Positions 1 through 10,291 of a DNA stretch of 64,000 bases are shown here, piece by piece (the first letter of the stretch is position 1; every line of letters begins with the position of its first letter). Under the pieces are notes generated by a model, which was not told the DNA's origin, ran no database searches, and saw nothing but the letters and a program-made list of their open reading frames with translations. This stretch comes from Diphasiastrum complanatum (Eukaryota; Streptophyta; Lycopodiopsida; Lycopodiales; Lycopodiaceae): contig CM055096.1 in the NCBI GenBank assembly GCA_029204225.1, forward strand, positions 31,129,767 through 31,193,766, in the 5' to 3' direction. Position numbers and translations under genes: made by a program.

Positions 1-9
1 TGTGAAAAC

Positions 10-381
10 GTGTATGCAGCATCAACATCCGACACACATGAGGTGATCCTAGATTTAGGAGCCACCTCACACTTCGTGACATCAAGACGAATCATGTCTG
101 ATTTCAGAAGTGCAGATCCTTCAAGATTCATAGTTTTTGGAGATGGATCTAGACATCAAGTGAACGATATTGGTTCACTATGGCTCAACACAAACGGCAG
201 AGACAGACGACTCGAAGACTTTCTATTCATGCCTACTCTGCAACAAGACTTGCTCTCTATAGCAAGAACAGCAGATGCAAGGATGCGTGTGACGTTTTCT
301 GACAAAGCATGCAACGTGATTGATGTCAGTTCAGTACTCTCATCGCTCAAGGCAGAAGGAAGGGGAATCTATATCATTTGA
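10..381 (+). pseudogene. copia aspartic protease domain
   Basis: This frame carries the copia retropepsin signature, seen here as LDLGATSHF followed by FGDGS and a DLLSIAR-like segment. The usual active-site triplet is Asp-Ser/Thr-Gly. Here the second residue is Leu (DLGA), which should inactivate the enzyme; a TCA to TTA change would explain it. The frame ends at GIYII and the next frame overlaps it by four bases, so a frameshift separates protease from integrase. Upstream gag lies outside the window. Confidence 0.8.
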
Positions 382-1202
382 AGGTACGCCTACCTGCAGA
401 TCAGGTGCATCAGACTCATGACAACCTGCCAGACACTCTGTTGCACAGAAAACTCTGCCACATGGACTCAATGGCACTTTACCAAGCAAGCCATCATGGA
501 GTGATAAAATGGGTCAACATCTCGAATGCAACCAATTCGACCACCTGTGATGCATGTTTGAAAGGCAAGATGTCATGCACACCATTCATTAAAGACTCCT
601 ACAGAATGACAAAGATTCTGGAGCTAGTGCACTCTGACATCTGCGGACCATTCAACGTGATCTCAATAGGAGGTTCAAAGTATTATGTAACCTTCGTTGA
701 TGATTATAGCAAATTTGCCAGAGTGTATTTTATTCAAAATAAATCTGAAGCACTTGATAAATTCACACAATATGTGAATTGGGCTGAGAGATGTACAAGC
801 AGCAAATTGAAGCAGATCAAAATAGATCGAGGTGGCGAATACATCTCAAATCGCTTCACTGACTTCTACAATGATCCCGACATCATTTACAGAAGGAATG
901 CAGCCTACACATCGCAGCACAATGGTGTTGCTGAACGAAAGAACAAGACCCTGATGGAAGCAGCCAGATGCATGATGGCCTATTTGAAGGCTCCAAGGGC
1001 ACTGTGGGCTGAAGCAGTAGCTACAGCCACATACAGAACAAGAACAAGTCTGGTGTCCCACACACGACACCACATGAGCTATGGCGGGGTAGAAAGCCCA
1101 ACCTATCTCACATCAGAATCTTTGGTTGTGCAGCTTATGCACATATTCATGATAAGCTTCGTAAGAAGCTTGATGAGAAAGCCGAGCAGGGATTTCTGGT
1201 AG
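378..1202 (+). pseudogene. copia integrase (GAG-pre-integrase zinc finger and catalytic core)
   Basis: The N-terminal part has the HHCC-type zinc-binding layout (LLHRKLCH, later CDACLKGK). The catalytic core follows, with HSDICGPF (first Asp), IDRGGEY (second Asp) and QHNGVAERKN (Glu), so the D,D-35-E triad is present. The frame breaks near 1080, after the core: the expected WRGRKPNLSHIRIFG segment is found in another frame. Integrase would insert the cDNA copy into the genome. This copy cannot make a full polyprotein. Confidence 0.85.
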
Positions 1203-1630
1203 GTTATGACAACAACTCGTCATACTACAAAGTCTACATGCCAGACACGAACACTGTGAAAACAGTGAGAGATGTCAGATTCGATGAGAGCAAGACAATG
1301 GCCAATGACGATCCTGTCAGCTACGAAGTTTCGGAGAGACAGTATTATGACTTGCCGCCAATGACAGAGGGAGCAAAGGACAAACACGAAAACGAAGATT
1401 TTTGAGTCGTCTCCCATTCGAACGACGAATCTGACGAAGAAAGATTTGAGAGGCAACCTACTGTCGCAGTTCCTGTAAACCAAAATGGTTCCGGACCAAG
1501 CAGAGCAGACGAGGGCAAAGGCATAGCTGTTCCAAGAGGATCTCCTAGAAGGTCAACAAGACCACGAAGAGCGCCAGCAAAATATGTGCCAGACAGCTCA
1601 GCTTCCACATCAGAAGAGTTCTGCGGGTTC
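1080..1630 (+). pseudogene. copia integrase C-terminal region and integrase-RT linker
   Basis: The frame continuing after the frameshift reads KPNLSHIRIFGC, then QGFLVGYD, the typical end of copia integrase. A Ser/Pro/Arg-rich linker follows (PRRSTRPRRAP). One in-frame TGA lies near 1402. The linker ends near SSASTSEEF and joins abruptly to late RT sequence, which marks an internal deletion at about 1630. Confidence 0.75.
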
Positions 1631-2042
1631 AGTGGCAAACCAAACTTTCGCCAGATACACCCAGAAGATTCTAGAGGACTTTGGGATGCTGAACTACAAA
1701 GGAGCAAACACTCCAATGCTTGTAGGGACGGTGCTGACGAATGATGATTGTTCAAAGACCAAGGAAGAGAGAGAACAGATGCAGCTCACATCTTACAGAA
1801 AGCTGATAGGATCACTGATGTACCTTGTTGACAACACACGTCCTGATATTGCTTATGCAGTATTCAGGATGAGCCAAATCTGCACGAATTCAGGCTCGAC
1901 ACATTGGAAGATTACAAAACGAATTTTGCAATATCTTCAATTAACAAGGGATTATGGCTTGTGTTATTGTCGTGATGCAGATTTTAGGATACTTTCCTAC
2001 AGCGATGCTAGTTGGGCATCTCTCACCAGAATACACATATAG
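1631..2042 (+). pseudogene. copia RT C-terminal end and truncated RNase H
   Basis: The frame holds the late RT motif FARYTQKILEDFGM, the copia landmark LIGSLMYLVDNTRPDIAYAV, then the RNase H start YGLCYC and SYSDASWAS. The RT palm with YVDD is absent, consistent with deletion near 1630. Sequence recognisable as RNase H stops at about 2028 and is followed by a stop codon. Confidence 0.85.
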
Positions 2043-2599
2043 TGTAGTGAAGTAGTCTGACGCTAGTAAGCAATCAAGACGAAATACAGACAACAACTCC
2101 GCCTGCATGCGAGAAGAGCTCTGTGATCAGGATCCATAGAGATCCAACTATCCGCTAGTAAAGCGAGACGATTACTCGTGAGAGAACCGTGTTTCTCCCA
2201 CGTCAACACATTGTGTGAAATTGCATGCAGTGCTTAAAAAAATTAGAGAAAGATCAATATAGATGATTCTTCATGTTGTGTCTGATCTCGAATGCAAATG
2301 CTTCTGTTGTTAATCGGTGTATGAGTTTTCTTGTTCTTTTTGAATTCTGCACCTTGGTTGAAACTATGTTGAATGCTGCATTAATTTTATAAACGTAGAT
2401 CAGTAGTGTCTGACTACACTCTGGAGGACTGTAGGAGTGATTCAACTGGCAGTGCCCAGCGATCACCTCTGAACTCCATCCGAGTCGCAAGCATTCGCGA
2501 TACTGATTCTCATCAAATAATATGTCCTAACACAATACCATGTGTTACCCAGATCTGGCAGTTTTTAGGATTAAGGGCGATGCCGAAGCGTTAACATTG
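2043..2599. other. no recognised gene; space between C1 and G1
   Basis: No convincing coding sequence or repeat is visible on either strand. It may contain decayed 3' sequence of C1 or the lost 3' part of G1. Short open frames here show no family motif. Confidence 0.5.
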
Positions 2600-3305
2600 G
2601 ATAAAAAACATTCGAGCATAGACAGATGGCGTGTTTCTTCTGAATGTGCACCTAAATTGTCCAAGTAAACCTCTAGGGTATCGCCCATCTACTGAGAAAA
2701 GGCAGCTTTCATAACACGTTGGAAAGTGCTAGGGGAATTGCAGAGACCAAAATGCATGACTTTCCAGAAGAAGGTTATCCATTATGTGGCAAAAGCGGTT
2801 TTATGTTGATCTTCTTCAGCAATTTGGATCATATTGTATTCCCTAAAGTTATCTAAAAAGGAGTAAGTCTCATCTCCTGCTAGATTTTCTAAGATGGATT
2901 CTCCGAAAGGTAATGGAAAATGATCACGTTCGGTGATGACATTAAGTTAAAGTCGACACATATTCAGAGTTTTTCATTTTTCTTGGGAACGATGACAATT
3001 GGGAAGACCTTCTCAATATGCTCGATTTCATACATAAATCCCGCATCTAAGAGGCATTGTAATTCTTCTTTGTTCTTGGCCTTATAGATTGGATTGCATA
3101 TGTATGGATGACTAACAGTTGGCCTCGCACCCGGTTTAAGCGGGATACGATGCACAACTACCTGGGGTGAGACACCTTTCATGTCTTTATAGGTCCACAC
3201 AAAGACATGTCTATATTTTCGCAGGAGCTTTTCAAGCCATCTGCGTTCTTCACGATTGAGTTGAGCCGACGTGGACAATATATTTGTTGGTTTCATTTGG
3301 CTCAC
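2600..3305 (-). pseudogene. gypsy reverse transcriptase, N-terminal half, of G1
   Basis: The first open piece (2964-3305) reads EERRWLEKLLRKY, then FVWTYKDMKGV and VPKKNEK, the usual start of a gypsy RT. Beyond a stop, degraded frames still show ERDHFPLPF, a DNFREYN segment, HKTAFAT and FGLCNSPSTFQRVM. The catalytic box at 2656-2670 reads VYLDN instead of VYLDD, so the second catalytic Asp is Asn (GAT to AAT). Homology fades near 2600. Confidence 0.8.
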
Positions 3306-4350
3306 TCAGAGAACGTGTGATAGTTCGCGTAGGGCCTTCGTAGGGCGAATTACGATTTGGCTCACATTGAGCTTGGGGTAATTGGATTGTGACATCCTCG
3401 ATCGTATAGTCCTTAAGTTATGCAGGGACATCATGGGCTAGATATTCGAGGGGGGCCTTGCCTTTCACCTGCCGGGATGGTGATTGGGGACGTTCGGGGG
3501 TTGGTGTAGAAACAGAGGCAATCTCAGGAACTTCTCTAACAGTTGTGAGGTCGCCAGGCTGTTGAATTTGAAGCAGTTTTTTCATCTTTTCTTTCATAGC
3601 ATGGCCATGTGGTTGAGGCTTTGGCTGAGGTGCGTGTGTGGATGAGAAATGGGTGGTACATCATGGAGGATCTCGTCATCAATTTGAAATATGGTCTCCT
3701 CCTCGCAGAGATCCCATAGATAGTTTGGCCATTTGGCACAATAGAATTTTGTATCAGGTTTTTCGATTGTAACTTTGGCAACCGGTTCCACCTTGGAAGC
3801 ATGTTGCGGATAGGCCCCAAGTAAAAGTGCGTCCATGTAATTGAGGATCTGAATATCAGAAATGTCCAAATCTTCTGGGCAGTTCTGAATTCGTAAGACA
3901 TTCTCGTCATCGACGAATAAATCTTCTAATTCATTAGTAGGTAGCCATGCAACATTTAGTAACTCATCATTGTGTGGAAGGATATCAATAAAATTGATAT
4001 TGATGATAGATGTATCAAGATCAGGTAATTGGTCGTGATCGATTGGGAGTGGAGAGGTACAATCATCCTGATGCTGAGCACAATAATCGGCATTCACACA
4101 ATCAATGGTAGCTAAATGTGACTCCAGTTTATGATATCAGTAGATTTAACATAATGACTTTTTTCGTGGCTGGACTAGTATGGTTCAAACACTGAGTTGA
4201 TGGTCGAGGACCCTTTTTCATGGATGCGTGCAGGTTTGAGTTTGCCTGTTGAATCAATGGTAACAAAACTGTCACGATTTTCAATAGTGACTCGGCCTTT
4301 GTTCCAGTCATGAACGACTCTTGCATTGGTGAGCCACGGACGACCGAGTA
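3306..4350 (-). pseudogene. G1 protease-RT linker region, degraded
   Basis: Acidic open frames (3594-4097 and neighbours on the minus strand) lie between protease and RT. One carries DLDISDIQILNYMDALLLG. A long variable linker here is usual in Tat-type gypsy elements. No catalytic motif is recognised, and the frame is broken several times. The assignment rests on position within G1. Confidence 0.55.
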
Positions 4351-4674
4351 TTAATTCATATGAATAGGCATTATTGGAATATCAAGTACTACTAGATCTA
4401 CATAAAACTTTAGACCTCCTAGTTTGATCAGCACTTGTGGAAGGAAACCGGTAGGTCGAACCACACTTTGATCAACCATGCTAAGCTGATGAGTGGATTT
4501 GGCAAGCTTGTCTCTCAGATTCCATTCTAGCATGAGGGATGTGAAAATGATATTGACACCGGAGCCACCATTGAGAACCGCCAAAACTTCACGTGATTGG
4601 TGATGGGTAGCTGGGATTTTGATATTGCCTCGTTCGCTGAGTGGATTGGTTAGGTGTAAGGGCATTTCAAGCAA
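4351..4674 (-). pseudogene. gypsy aspartic protease domain of G1, active site altered
   Basis: The frame contains VLNGGSGVNI where plant gypsy proteases have VLDGGS-VNI. The catalytic Asp is therefore Asn (GAT to AAT). Downstream FLPQVLIKLGGLKFYVDLVVLD matches the second half of a retropepsin fold. The family enzyme cleaves Gag-Pol; this copy should be inactive. Confidence 0.75.
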
Positions 4675-4859
4675 CTCATCAGGGCTGGTGGTGTCATTGG
4701 ATTGGATCTGGTGTTTCCATTTGACAGCATGCTTCCAGAGAACATGGAAAGGAAGAGTGACATTGGCTTGTAGTAAATCTCCCCAGACTTCGGTACCTTC
4801 AAGGGTTTTGCTTTCAAAAGGCTTGTGAGGTACTTTATGGGAGGTGGAAGATTGTTGGT

Positions 4860-5143
4860 CGGCATTGCGGATTTGCTGGCGGTACTGATGATGCAGCTGA
4901 ATTTCTTCAGATGGGTGAGGATAAACTATCGAGGTTGATCTTCACTTGGAGGGACAACTTGTTGCTGAGTTTTGCTGGGTGCAAGTGTAGGGGCTTGGTG
5001 CTGGGTTTGTGCACGAGTCAAGACCCAAGCAAGATGAGTTTCAACTAGTAAAATTTCTACTTGCACTGAACAGACATGAGCAGCAGGTTTGGATCGAAAT
5101 GGGCAATCCTTCACGTGATGTTCAATACCATAGTTTTCACAAG
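4860..5143 (-). pseudogene. G1 gag C-terminus with zinc knuckle
   Basis: At 5103-5141 the minus strand encodes CENYGIEHHVKDC, which has the spacing of a CCHC zinc knuckle. The second Cys is Tyr (TGT/TGC to TAT), so zinc binding is probably lost. A Gln/Pro/Thr-rich tail follows towards 4926. The knuckle would bind genomic RNA in the capsid. Confidence 0.75.
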
Positions 5144-5760
5144 CTAGAGGAAAACGGAGTTTATCTGGACAGTGAATACTAGGATGTTTACATGCACAGA
5201 TAAAACATCTTCCTCACAAATAGCATCAATCATCACATCTTTAAGTTGATCATAAAGGTCAACTGGTTTGAGTTCACGGTGGATGTTCTTAGGCAATCCA
5301 ACCAAGAACAGTTTTATGGCCATACGTTCGGTAATATATTCATCAACACATTCTACTTTGAGACGTTTAAAACACTCAATGTAGTTTCGAACAGACTCTT
5401 GGCGACGCATCTTGATATGGGTAATTTGGATGAATGGGCTCTGAGTCAGTTTGGATGGTTTGAGATGATTGATGAGAGCATCATTGAGGGTGGTCCAAGA
5501 AGCAAAATCAGGACCTTTGAGATTAAGATACCACTCCTTGGCTGTGCCATAGAGTACCATGGGGAATAGGCGAAGCTTTTCAGTTTTTAAGGTATCTCCT
5601 TAAAAACGACATGCACTATCAAAGTCTTGGAGAAATCGGATTGGGTCAGATTCTCCATTGTACTTTGGTGTATCGATACGCGGAATTTCGCGTTCTAGTC
5701 GTGGAGGAGCTGGATTAGAAGATTCAGCACAGTCACAAGACATGATACAGAGTGTGGAGG
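5144..5760 (-). pseudogene. G1 gag capsid domain, copy A
   Basis: The frame carries the retrotransposon-gag core: FPMVLYGTAKEWYLNL, then TWTTL-like SWTTLNDALI, SVRNYIECFKRLK and ERMAIKLFLVGLP. A stop codon near 5598 splits the N-terminal part (IDTPKYNGESDP). Copy A continues into the zinc-knuckle region, so it is the copy in the normal place. It is about 90% or more like copy B by eye. Confidence 0.85.
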
Positions 5761-6935
5761 AGGATAACAATATAGACGATCAGGTCAGTACTATACTTGG
5801 CAAAAAATGACAGTTTGCTTGTAGAATGGAGAGTGTAGGACAAAAAAACTGGTCTTTCTGGCCGTAATAGAATTTGCGGACAGGCTGAGAAATTGTGGAG
5901 AGGCAGATAAATCGAATTGTGAGACTCTCGAATTATGACAGGGAGTGTTGTCTGTCAGAATATTGATTTTTTTATATTTTTGAAAAAAAAATTGTATTGT
6001 TAGAATTCGCGGGTGGGACAAAGAATTCATGCTCACCGAGGATGATTTTGTAGGCCGAATGGCGATTTCTGATATAGAAGTTTTACTGACAAATAGGAAA
6101 TATGGAGGATCTACCTCAGCGAACAATTTTATGGCCATACGTTCGGTAATATTTTCATCAACACATTCTACTTTGAGACGTTTAAAACACTCAATGTAGT
6201 TTCGAACAGACTCTTCGCGATGCATCTTGATATGGGTAATTTGGAAGAATGGGCTCTGAGTCAGTTTGGATGGTCTGAGACGCCTAATGAGAGCATCATT
6301 GAGGGTGGTCCAAGAAGCAAAATCAGGACCTTCGAGATTAAGATACCACTCCTTGGCTGTGCCATAGAGTACCATGGGGAATAGGCGAAGCTTTTCAGTT
6401 TCTGAGGTATTTCCATGAAAACGACATGCATTATCAAAGTCTTGGAGAAATCGGACTGGGTCAGATTCTCCATTGTACTTTGGTGTATCGATACGTGGAA
6501 TTCTGCGTTGTAGTCGTGGAGGAGCCGGATTACAATATTCAGCACAGTCACAAGACATGATGCAGAGTGTTGAGGAGGGTAACAATATAGACGATCAGGT
6601 CAATACTGTACTTGGCAAAAAAAGGCAGTTTGCTTGTAGAATGGAGAGTGTAGGACAAAAAAACAGGTCTTTCTGGGCGCAATAGAATTCGCGGACAGGC
6701 TGAGAAATCGTGGAGAGGCAGATAAATCGAACTGTGAGACTCTTGAATTATGACAGGGAATGCTGTCTGTCAGAATATTGATTATTTTATATTTTTGAAA
6801 AAAAAATTGTACTGTTAGAATTTGCGGGTGGGACAGATAATTCGTGTTCACTAAGGATGATTTTGTAGGCCGAATGGCGATTTCTGATACAGAGGTTTTA
6901 TTGACAGATAGGGAATATGGAGGATCTACCCTTAG
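5306..6935. repeat. two-copy tandem duplication of gag plus leader (about 815 bp unit)
   Basis: Unit 1 spans about 5306-6120 and unit 2 about 6121-6935. They start with matching GTTTTATGGCCATACG and ATTTTATGGCCATACG runs and both end near GGAGGATCTACC. They match along their whole length with scattered substitutions. The unit joins the middle of gag to the upstream leader, so this is a head-to-tail duplication within G1. Confidence 0.9.
6121..6585 (-). pseudogene. G1 gag capsid domain, copy B (truncated by tandem duplication)
   Basis: This second gag begins LQRRIPRIDTPKYNGESDP and is open through GTAKEWYLNLEGPD, SVRNYIECFKRLK and ERMAIKLF. It then runs out of homology at the duplication junction near 6121, where leader sequence follows instead of the rest of gag. 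It is a partial product of the 815 bp tandem duplication. Confidence 0.85.
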
Positions 6936-7331
6936 TGAAGCCGACAAATTCTAGGACAAAGATTTGGGTGAGAAATAAGGGATTTTGACGGTATATCAGG
7001 CCGTTTTCTCAGAATTTGACCGTGGTCAGAATTCGTGGAGGTGACAAAATGAAATATCAAGGTCTGTTAGGGATGCAGTCATACTGGCGAATTCTGATAT
7101 ACCTGTTTGGATCGGAAAAAGGTCACTTGGGTCACTTCTTTTCAAAGAAAATGCCCAAGTTGACTCTTTTGTTGCTTTTCCCCAGCTTGATAAGTTGCTC
7201 CGCAGCTCGTGTAGGACCTGGAGAGAAGACTCGTGTTGTGGTTGGAAGATAGAAAACAGACAAACAAGCAAACACACAACACGGAAGCAAAAAAACAAAA
7301 GGAAAAAAAGCTAGGTAAAAAATGCTTAAAA

Positions 7332-7348
7332 GGTGGCAACGACGCCAA
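7332..7348 (-). other. G1 primer binding site
   Basis: The minus strand reads TTGGCGTCGTTGCCACC, one or a few changes from the TGGCGCCGTTGCC-type PBS of Tat/Athila elements. It sits directly next to TGTTGG at 7349, which would be the inner end of the 5' LTR. The rest of that LTR cannot be delimited because the 3' LTR is lost. Confidence 0.6.
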
Positions 7349-8724
7349 TGTTGGAAGTAAATCTGATTTGCGAATGTTTGGCTAGATCTACTCACAATGT
7401 GGTGTAGAATAGAGAGGATCGCCCACTTTCTAAGTTTCTACCAAGCCTTAAACAAAGTGCGAAAATAGAAAACAATGACCACGCGTGTGGCCGTACGGCC
7501 CGAAAAAACCAAAAAAAAGAAAAGAAAACTAGTTCACACCGTACGGCCAAAAAATTTAAAAAAAATAAAATAAACCTTCGCACAATGGCATTATGCAGTG
7601 GAAGGCCCAAAGTCCTCGGGCCTTCCTTGCTGGTCTGGGCCTGCCCTCGGGCTCCCGCCATCGGGCGAGGGCCCTCCAACTCCAAGCAAGGAAGGCCCTC
7701 AAACAGGCCTTCCCCCCCCCCCCTAAAAACTAATGGATTGCAACATTTCAAAGTGCATGAACTAAGCGAAGGAATGGCTGCCATAATTGCCTACGCGTCC
7801 TAGGCAAGCGACTTCAAACCATCTGCAAGACCGTGCAGATGATGTCTACACGCAACTTCTTAAGCATAATTGCTAATGACAATAGGATGACTACCAGAGA
7901 ATCGTGCACTTGTGTGTGTCATTTCCAGTCCACAGTAGAGAATTTTATACTCAGGTGTCATGGAAAATCCCATGAATTAGACTAATGAGTGCTAGATGAA
8001 ACTGCAACAACACAATTTTGCGAGATTGTTCATTTTACATGTCTGATCGACTCTCAGCAACAACGGGTTTTAAGGACTGAAATTATCGTTTACCACAACA
8101 GTTTGTGCGGATCCCGTCACCTGTATATGTCGATTGACGTGAGATTATCGAATTAGAGATTCTATCACTGGCATTATGGCATATAACATGCAACTGTGTA
8201 CAGGTCTCTTTTCTTCTTACAGTAGTGATCGTGATATAGGTAATAGGCAGCATCGGCTTTGCATATATTGGAAATCTCTATGTAAAAACGTCTATATTAG
8301 GAAGATATGCTATACAGTCCAGGGAGACTGACTTACTAGTTTTTAGAAGGAGCTTCTAAGGAAGAAAAAATGCTCAATGGTATACGAAAGACTCATGATG
8401 ATATTAAATAACATTCAGTGTGTTGGGATGCTCCTCCAAGCTTTTTCAAAGAGCCAGGCCAATGAGAGGCCAATGAGGAGACCATTAGGGAAATAATCAG
8501 TTGTCTAGAAAATCAGTAGTCGCCCCAATGGTTGCTGATAGTTGAAGCGAACCTATGTGAGTGAATGCGAATAGTGCCGCTCACGGGTCCTTACGCTCCA
8601 CCTGCAAATACCTGTGCCAAGGAAGTGCGGAAGCGAGCATACAACATTGTATAACAGCAAAGTGAATCAACAAGATTATACACCATAGATTTCAGTAAAC
8701 AAATTCTATTCAGAATATTAAATC
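7349..8724. other. probable G1 5' LTR remnant plus unassigned sequence
   Basis: No gene is recognised. The left part should belong to the G1 LTR, with an undetermined outer border. At 7489-7500 there is a perfect palindrome GGCCGTACGGCC, with a second copy CCGTACGGCC at 7539-7548, separated by A-rich sequence. A GC-rich block (about 7600-7710, many GGGCC/GGCCC words) and a C homopolymer near 7710-7722 follow. From 7800 on nothing distinctive is seen. Confidence 0.4.
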
Positions 8725-8778
8725 CAACATAAACCTAAATATAGACTAGCTAAACGTAGACCTTAGCCTAAACCTAAG
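8725..8778. repeat. degenerate CCTAAA-rich tract, left part
   Basis: Words such as AAACCTAAA, TAGCCTAAACCTAAG recur, loosely like the plant telomere repeat CCCTAAA. The tract is cut by C2 at 8778 and resumes at 11276, so it predates that insertion. Confidence 0.5.
8774..8778. repeat. target site duplication of C2, left copy (CTAAG)
   Basis: CTAAG directly precedes the 5' LTR and is repeated directly after the 3' LTR at 11276-11280. Five bases is the normal copia duplication length. Confidence 0.9.
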
Positions 8779-9387
8779 TGTTGGATTCCTATCCTTCTCC
8801 ATCCCTATCTCTCTCTACTAATCTAGATCCATTCATTTTGCTGTTGTAAATATTCTTACAGTCTACAAAAATACAAGTACTCATCAGTTGCTTCGGTTAA
8901 GCTCCATGAACACTGAATCAAAGCGCAATAGTTTTGATCTTCCTCTCTGTTATTATAGAGTATTGTTTCAGGAAGATCGCGACTCTGTTCAGCATTCAAA
9001 CTGTAACGATGGTCGAATTGCTCGACAATTCCTATTGTAGCAAAACAACAGCAACATGGAATCCTCGGTGCATGAAATTAAGTCTATCGATTTAGGGATC
9101 GGCCCGACTTTGTCGTTGCTACATCGATTAATTCGATTCCCTAGCCATGCACAAAATTATATTCAATAGAGTTTAGCTTTGCGGAAGCGTTGTTTTAAAT
9201 GTAGTTATCAGGGCAAAGAATCGAAGAGTGTTGTCAGTCACATAAAATGATTTAGTCTACACAACAGTTAATCTGCTAGAATGAAGCACTATGAACATGA
9301 ATAAAAATGAGCATTCAAGACACCATTCACAACTTAGATTGTTGGAATAGGAATTATTCAGTCGTGAAGAGTCCCACCAAATCCCAA
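8779..9387 (+). repeat. C2 5' LTR
   Basis: About 609 bp, from TGTTGGATTCCTATCC to CCAAATCCCAACA, followed by the PBS. Positions 8779-9007 align directly with the 3' LTR apart from the indel. Positions 9008-9371 align only with the reverse complement of 3' LTR positions about 10902-11250. The last ~16 bp align directly again. Confidence 0.9.
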
Positions 9388-9389
9388 CA

Positions 9390-9401
9390 TGGTATCAGAG
9401 C
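9390..9401 (+). other. C2 primer binding site (initiator tRNA-Met)
   Basis: TGGTATCAGAGC is the standard plant retrotransposon PBS complementary to the 3' end of initiator tRNA-Met. It lies 1-2 bases after the 5' LTR end. Confidence 0.9.
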
Positions 9402-9489
9402 CAGGTTCTCTGATTCTTAAAGACAAATCTAGAGCATATAATGTAGGCAGTTGCTATTATTATTTTCAGTCATATTAATCTACTATCTG

Positions 9490-9780
9490 CATATACTCAT
9501 CTTAAAATTATGGAAAGAAGCGATGAACAAAGAGTACAACTCACTGTTGAGGAACAACACTTGGACTGTCACCGACCTGCCAACAAACAAAAAGATTATC
9601 GACTGCAAATGGATCTTTAAGATCAAATACAAAGTAGATGGGAGCATCAACAAAAGGAAAGCTCGACTTGTGGTAAGGGAATTTTCTCAAAATCCCAACA
9701 TTGACTACTTTGAGACCTTCAGTCCAGTCATCAAGCACACCTCTATTCGACTGTTACTTTCTTATGTTGTTGCAGCAGGA
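9490..9780 (+). pseudogene. C2 reverse transcriptase, N-terminal part
   Basis: The frame reads EAMNKEYNSLLRNNTW, KWIFKIKYK, KARLVVREFSQ and FSPVIKHTSIRLLLS, the unmistakable copia RT start. It then loses homology after YVVAAG. The YVDD palm motif is absent, and the sequence passes into the RNase H tail after a short unassigned stretch, so RT is internally deleted. Confidence 0.9.
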
Positions 9781-9914
9781 GTACATGACCAATCTCGGCA
9801 TGATCCATTGGAAAGTTCTTTTCAAATTGGACATGGGATATTGACACTAGAAAATCAACTTTCGAATACGTTTTTCTGCTCAACAATGGTCCAATATCTT
9901 GGAATAGTCATAAG

Positions 9915-10286
9915 CAGACCTCCATTGCAATGTCTTCCATAGAATCAGAGTACATTGCAGCCTCTCAAGCTACCAAAGAGCAATTTGGTTGAGAAATTTA
10001 TTGTCTGATATTGGTCTTAGACAATTTGCTCCAACAATATTCCAATCTGATAATTAGAGGGCTATTGCATTATATATCCTATATTTCATTCTAGGAGCAA
10101 GCACATTGAAATCAAATATCACTATATCAGGAGCATGATACTCAACAAGGAGGTGAGTCTGAAATTTTGGAGAACCCAGTACATGGCAGCTGATATATTT
10201 ACAAAGGGATTGAATAAGGAAGCACACAAGAATTTTTGTGCTATCTTGAATTTAAAAATCAAGGTATTCAAGGATCCAAATTAAAG
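9915..10286 (+). pseudogene. C2 RNase H C-terminal part
   Basis: Interrupted frames read SSIESEYIAAS, a SDIGLRQFAP-like stretch, FHSRSKHIEIKYHYIRS and MAADIFTKGLNKE, the standard end of copia RNase H. Frameshifts and a stop break the frame. The PPT and 3' LTR follow at once. Confidence 0.85.
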
Positions 10287-10291
10287 GGGGG
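10284..10291 (+). other. C2 polypurine tract
   Basis: AAAGGGGGG-type purine run directly before the TGTTGG start of the 3' LTR. It is the expected plus-strand primer site. Confidence 0.8.

Larger units (their letters stand above)
1..2042 (+). mobile_element. Ty1/copia retrotransposon fragment C1 (protease-integrase-RT/RNase H remnant)
   Basis: The order protease, integrase, RT/RNase H on the + strand is the Ty1/copia order. The left edge is cut by the window. The polyprotein is split over several frames by frameshifts near 378 and about 1080 and has an in-frame stop near 1402. Most of the RT is missing: near 1630 the linker between integrase and RT jumps directly to the C-terminal RT segment. 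RNase H stops at SYSDASWAS, so the 3' end and the 3' LTR are also lost. No LTR is visible. This is a dead, internally deleted copy. Confidence 0.9.
2600..7350 (-). mobile_element. Ty3/gypsy retrotransposon G1 (Tat/Athila-like), 3'-truncated, antisense
   Basis: Read on the minus strand, the order is primer binding site (7348-7332), leader, gag (two tandem copies), zinc knuckle, protease (about 4674-4351), a long linker and RT (about 3305-2600). The element stops inside RT, so RNase H, integrase and the 3' LTR are missing. The PBS wording (TGGCGTCGTTGCC) is close to the TGGCGCCGTTGCC form common in Tat/Athila gypsy elements. The protease motif of the GGSGVNI type also fits those lineages. Stops and frameshifts are frequent. 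Confidence 0.8.
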
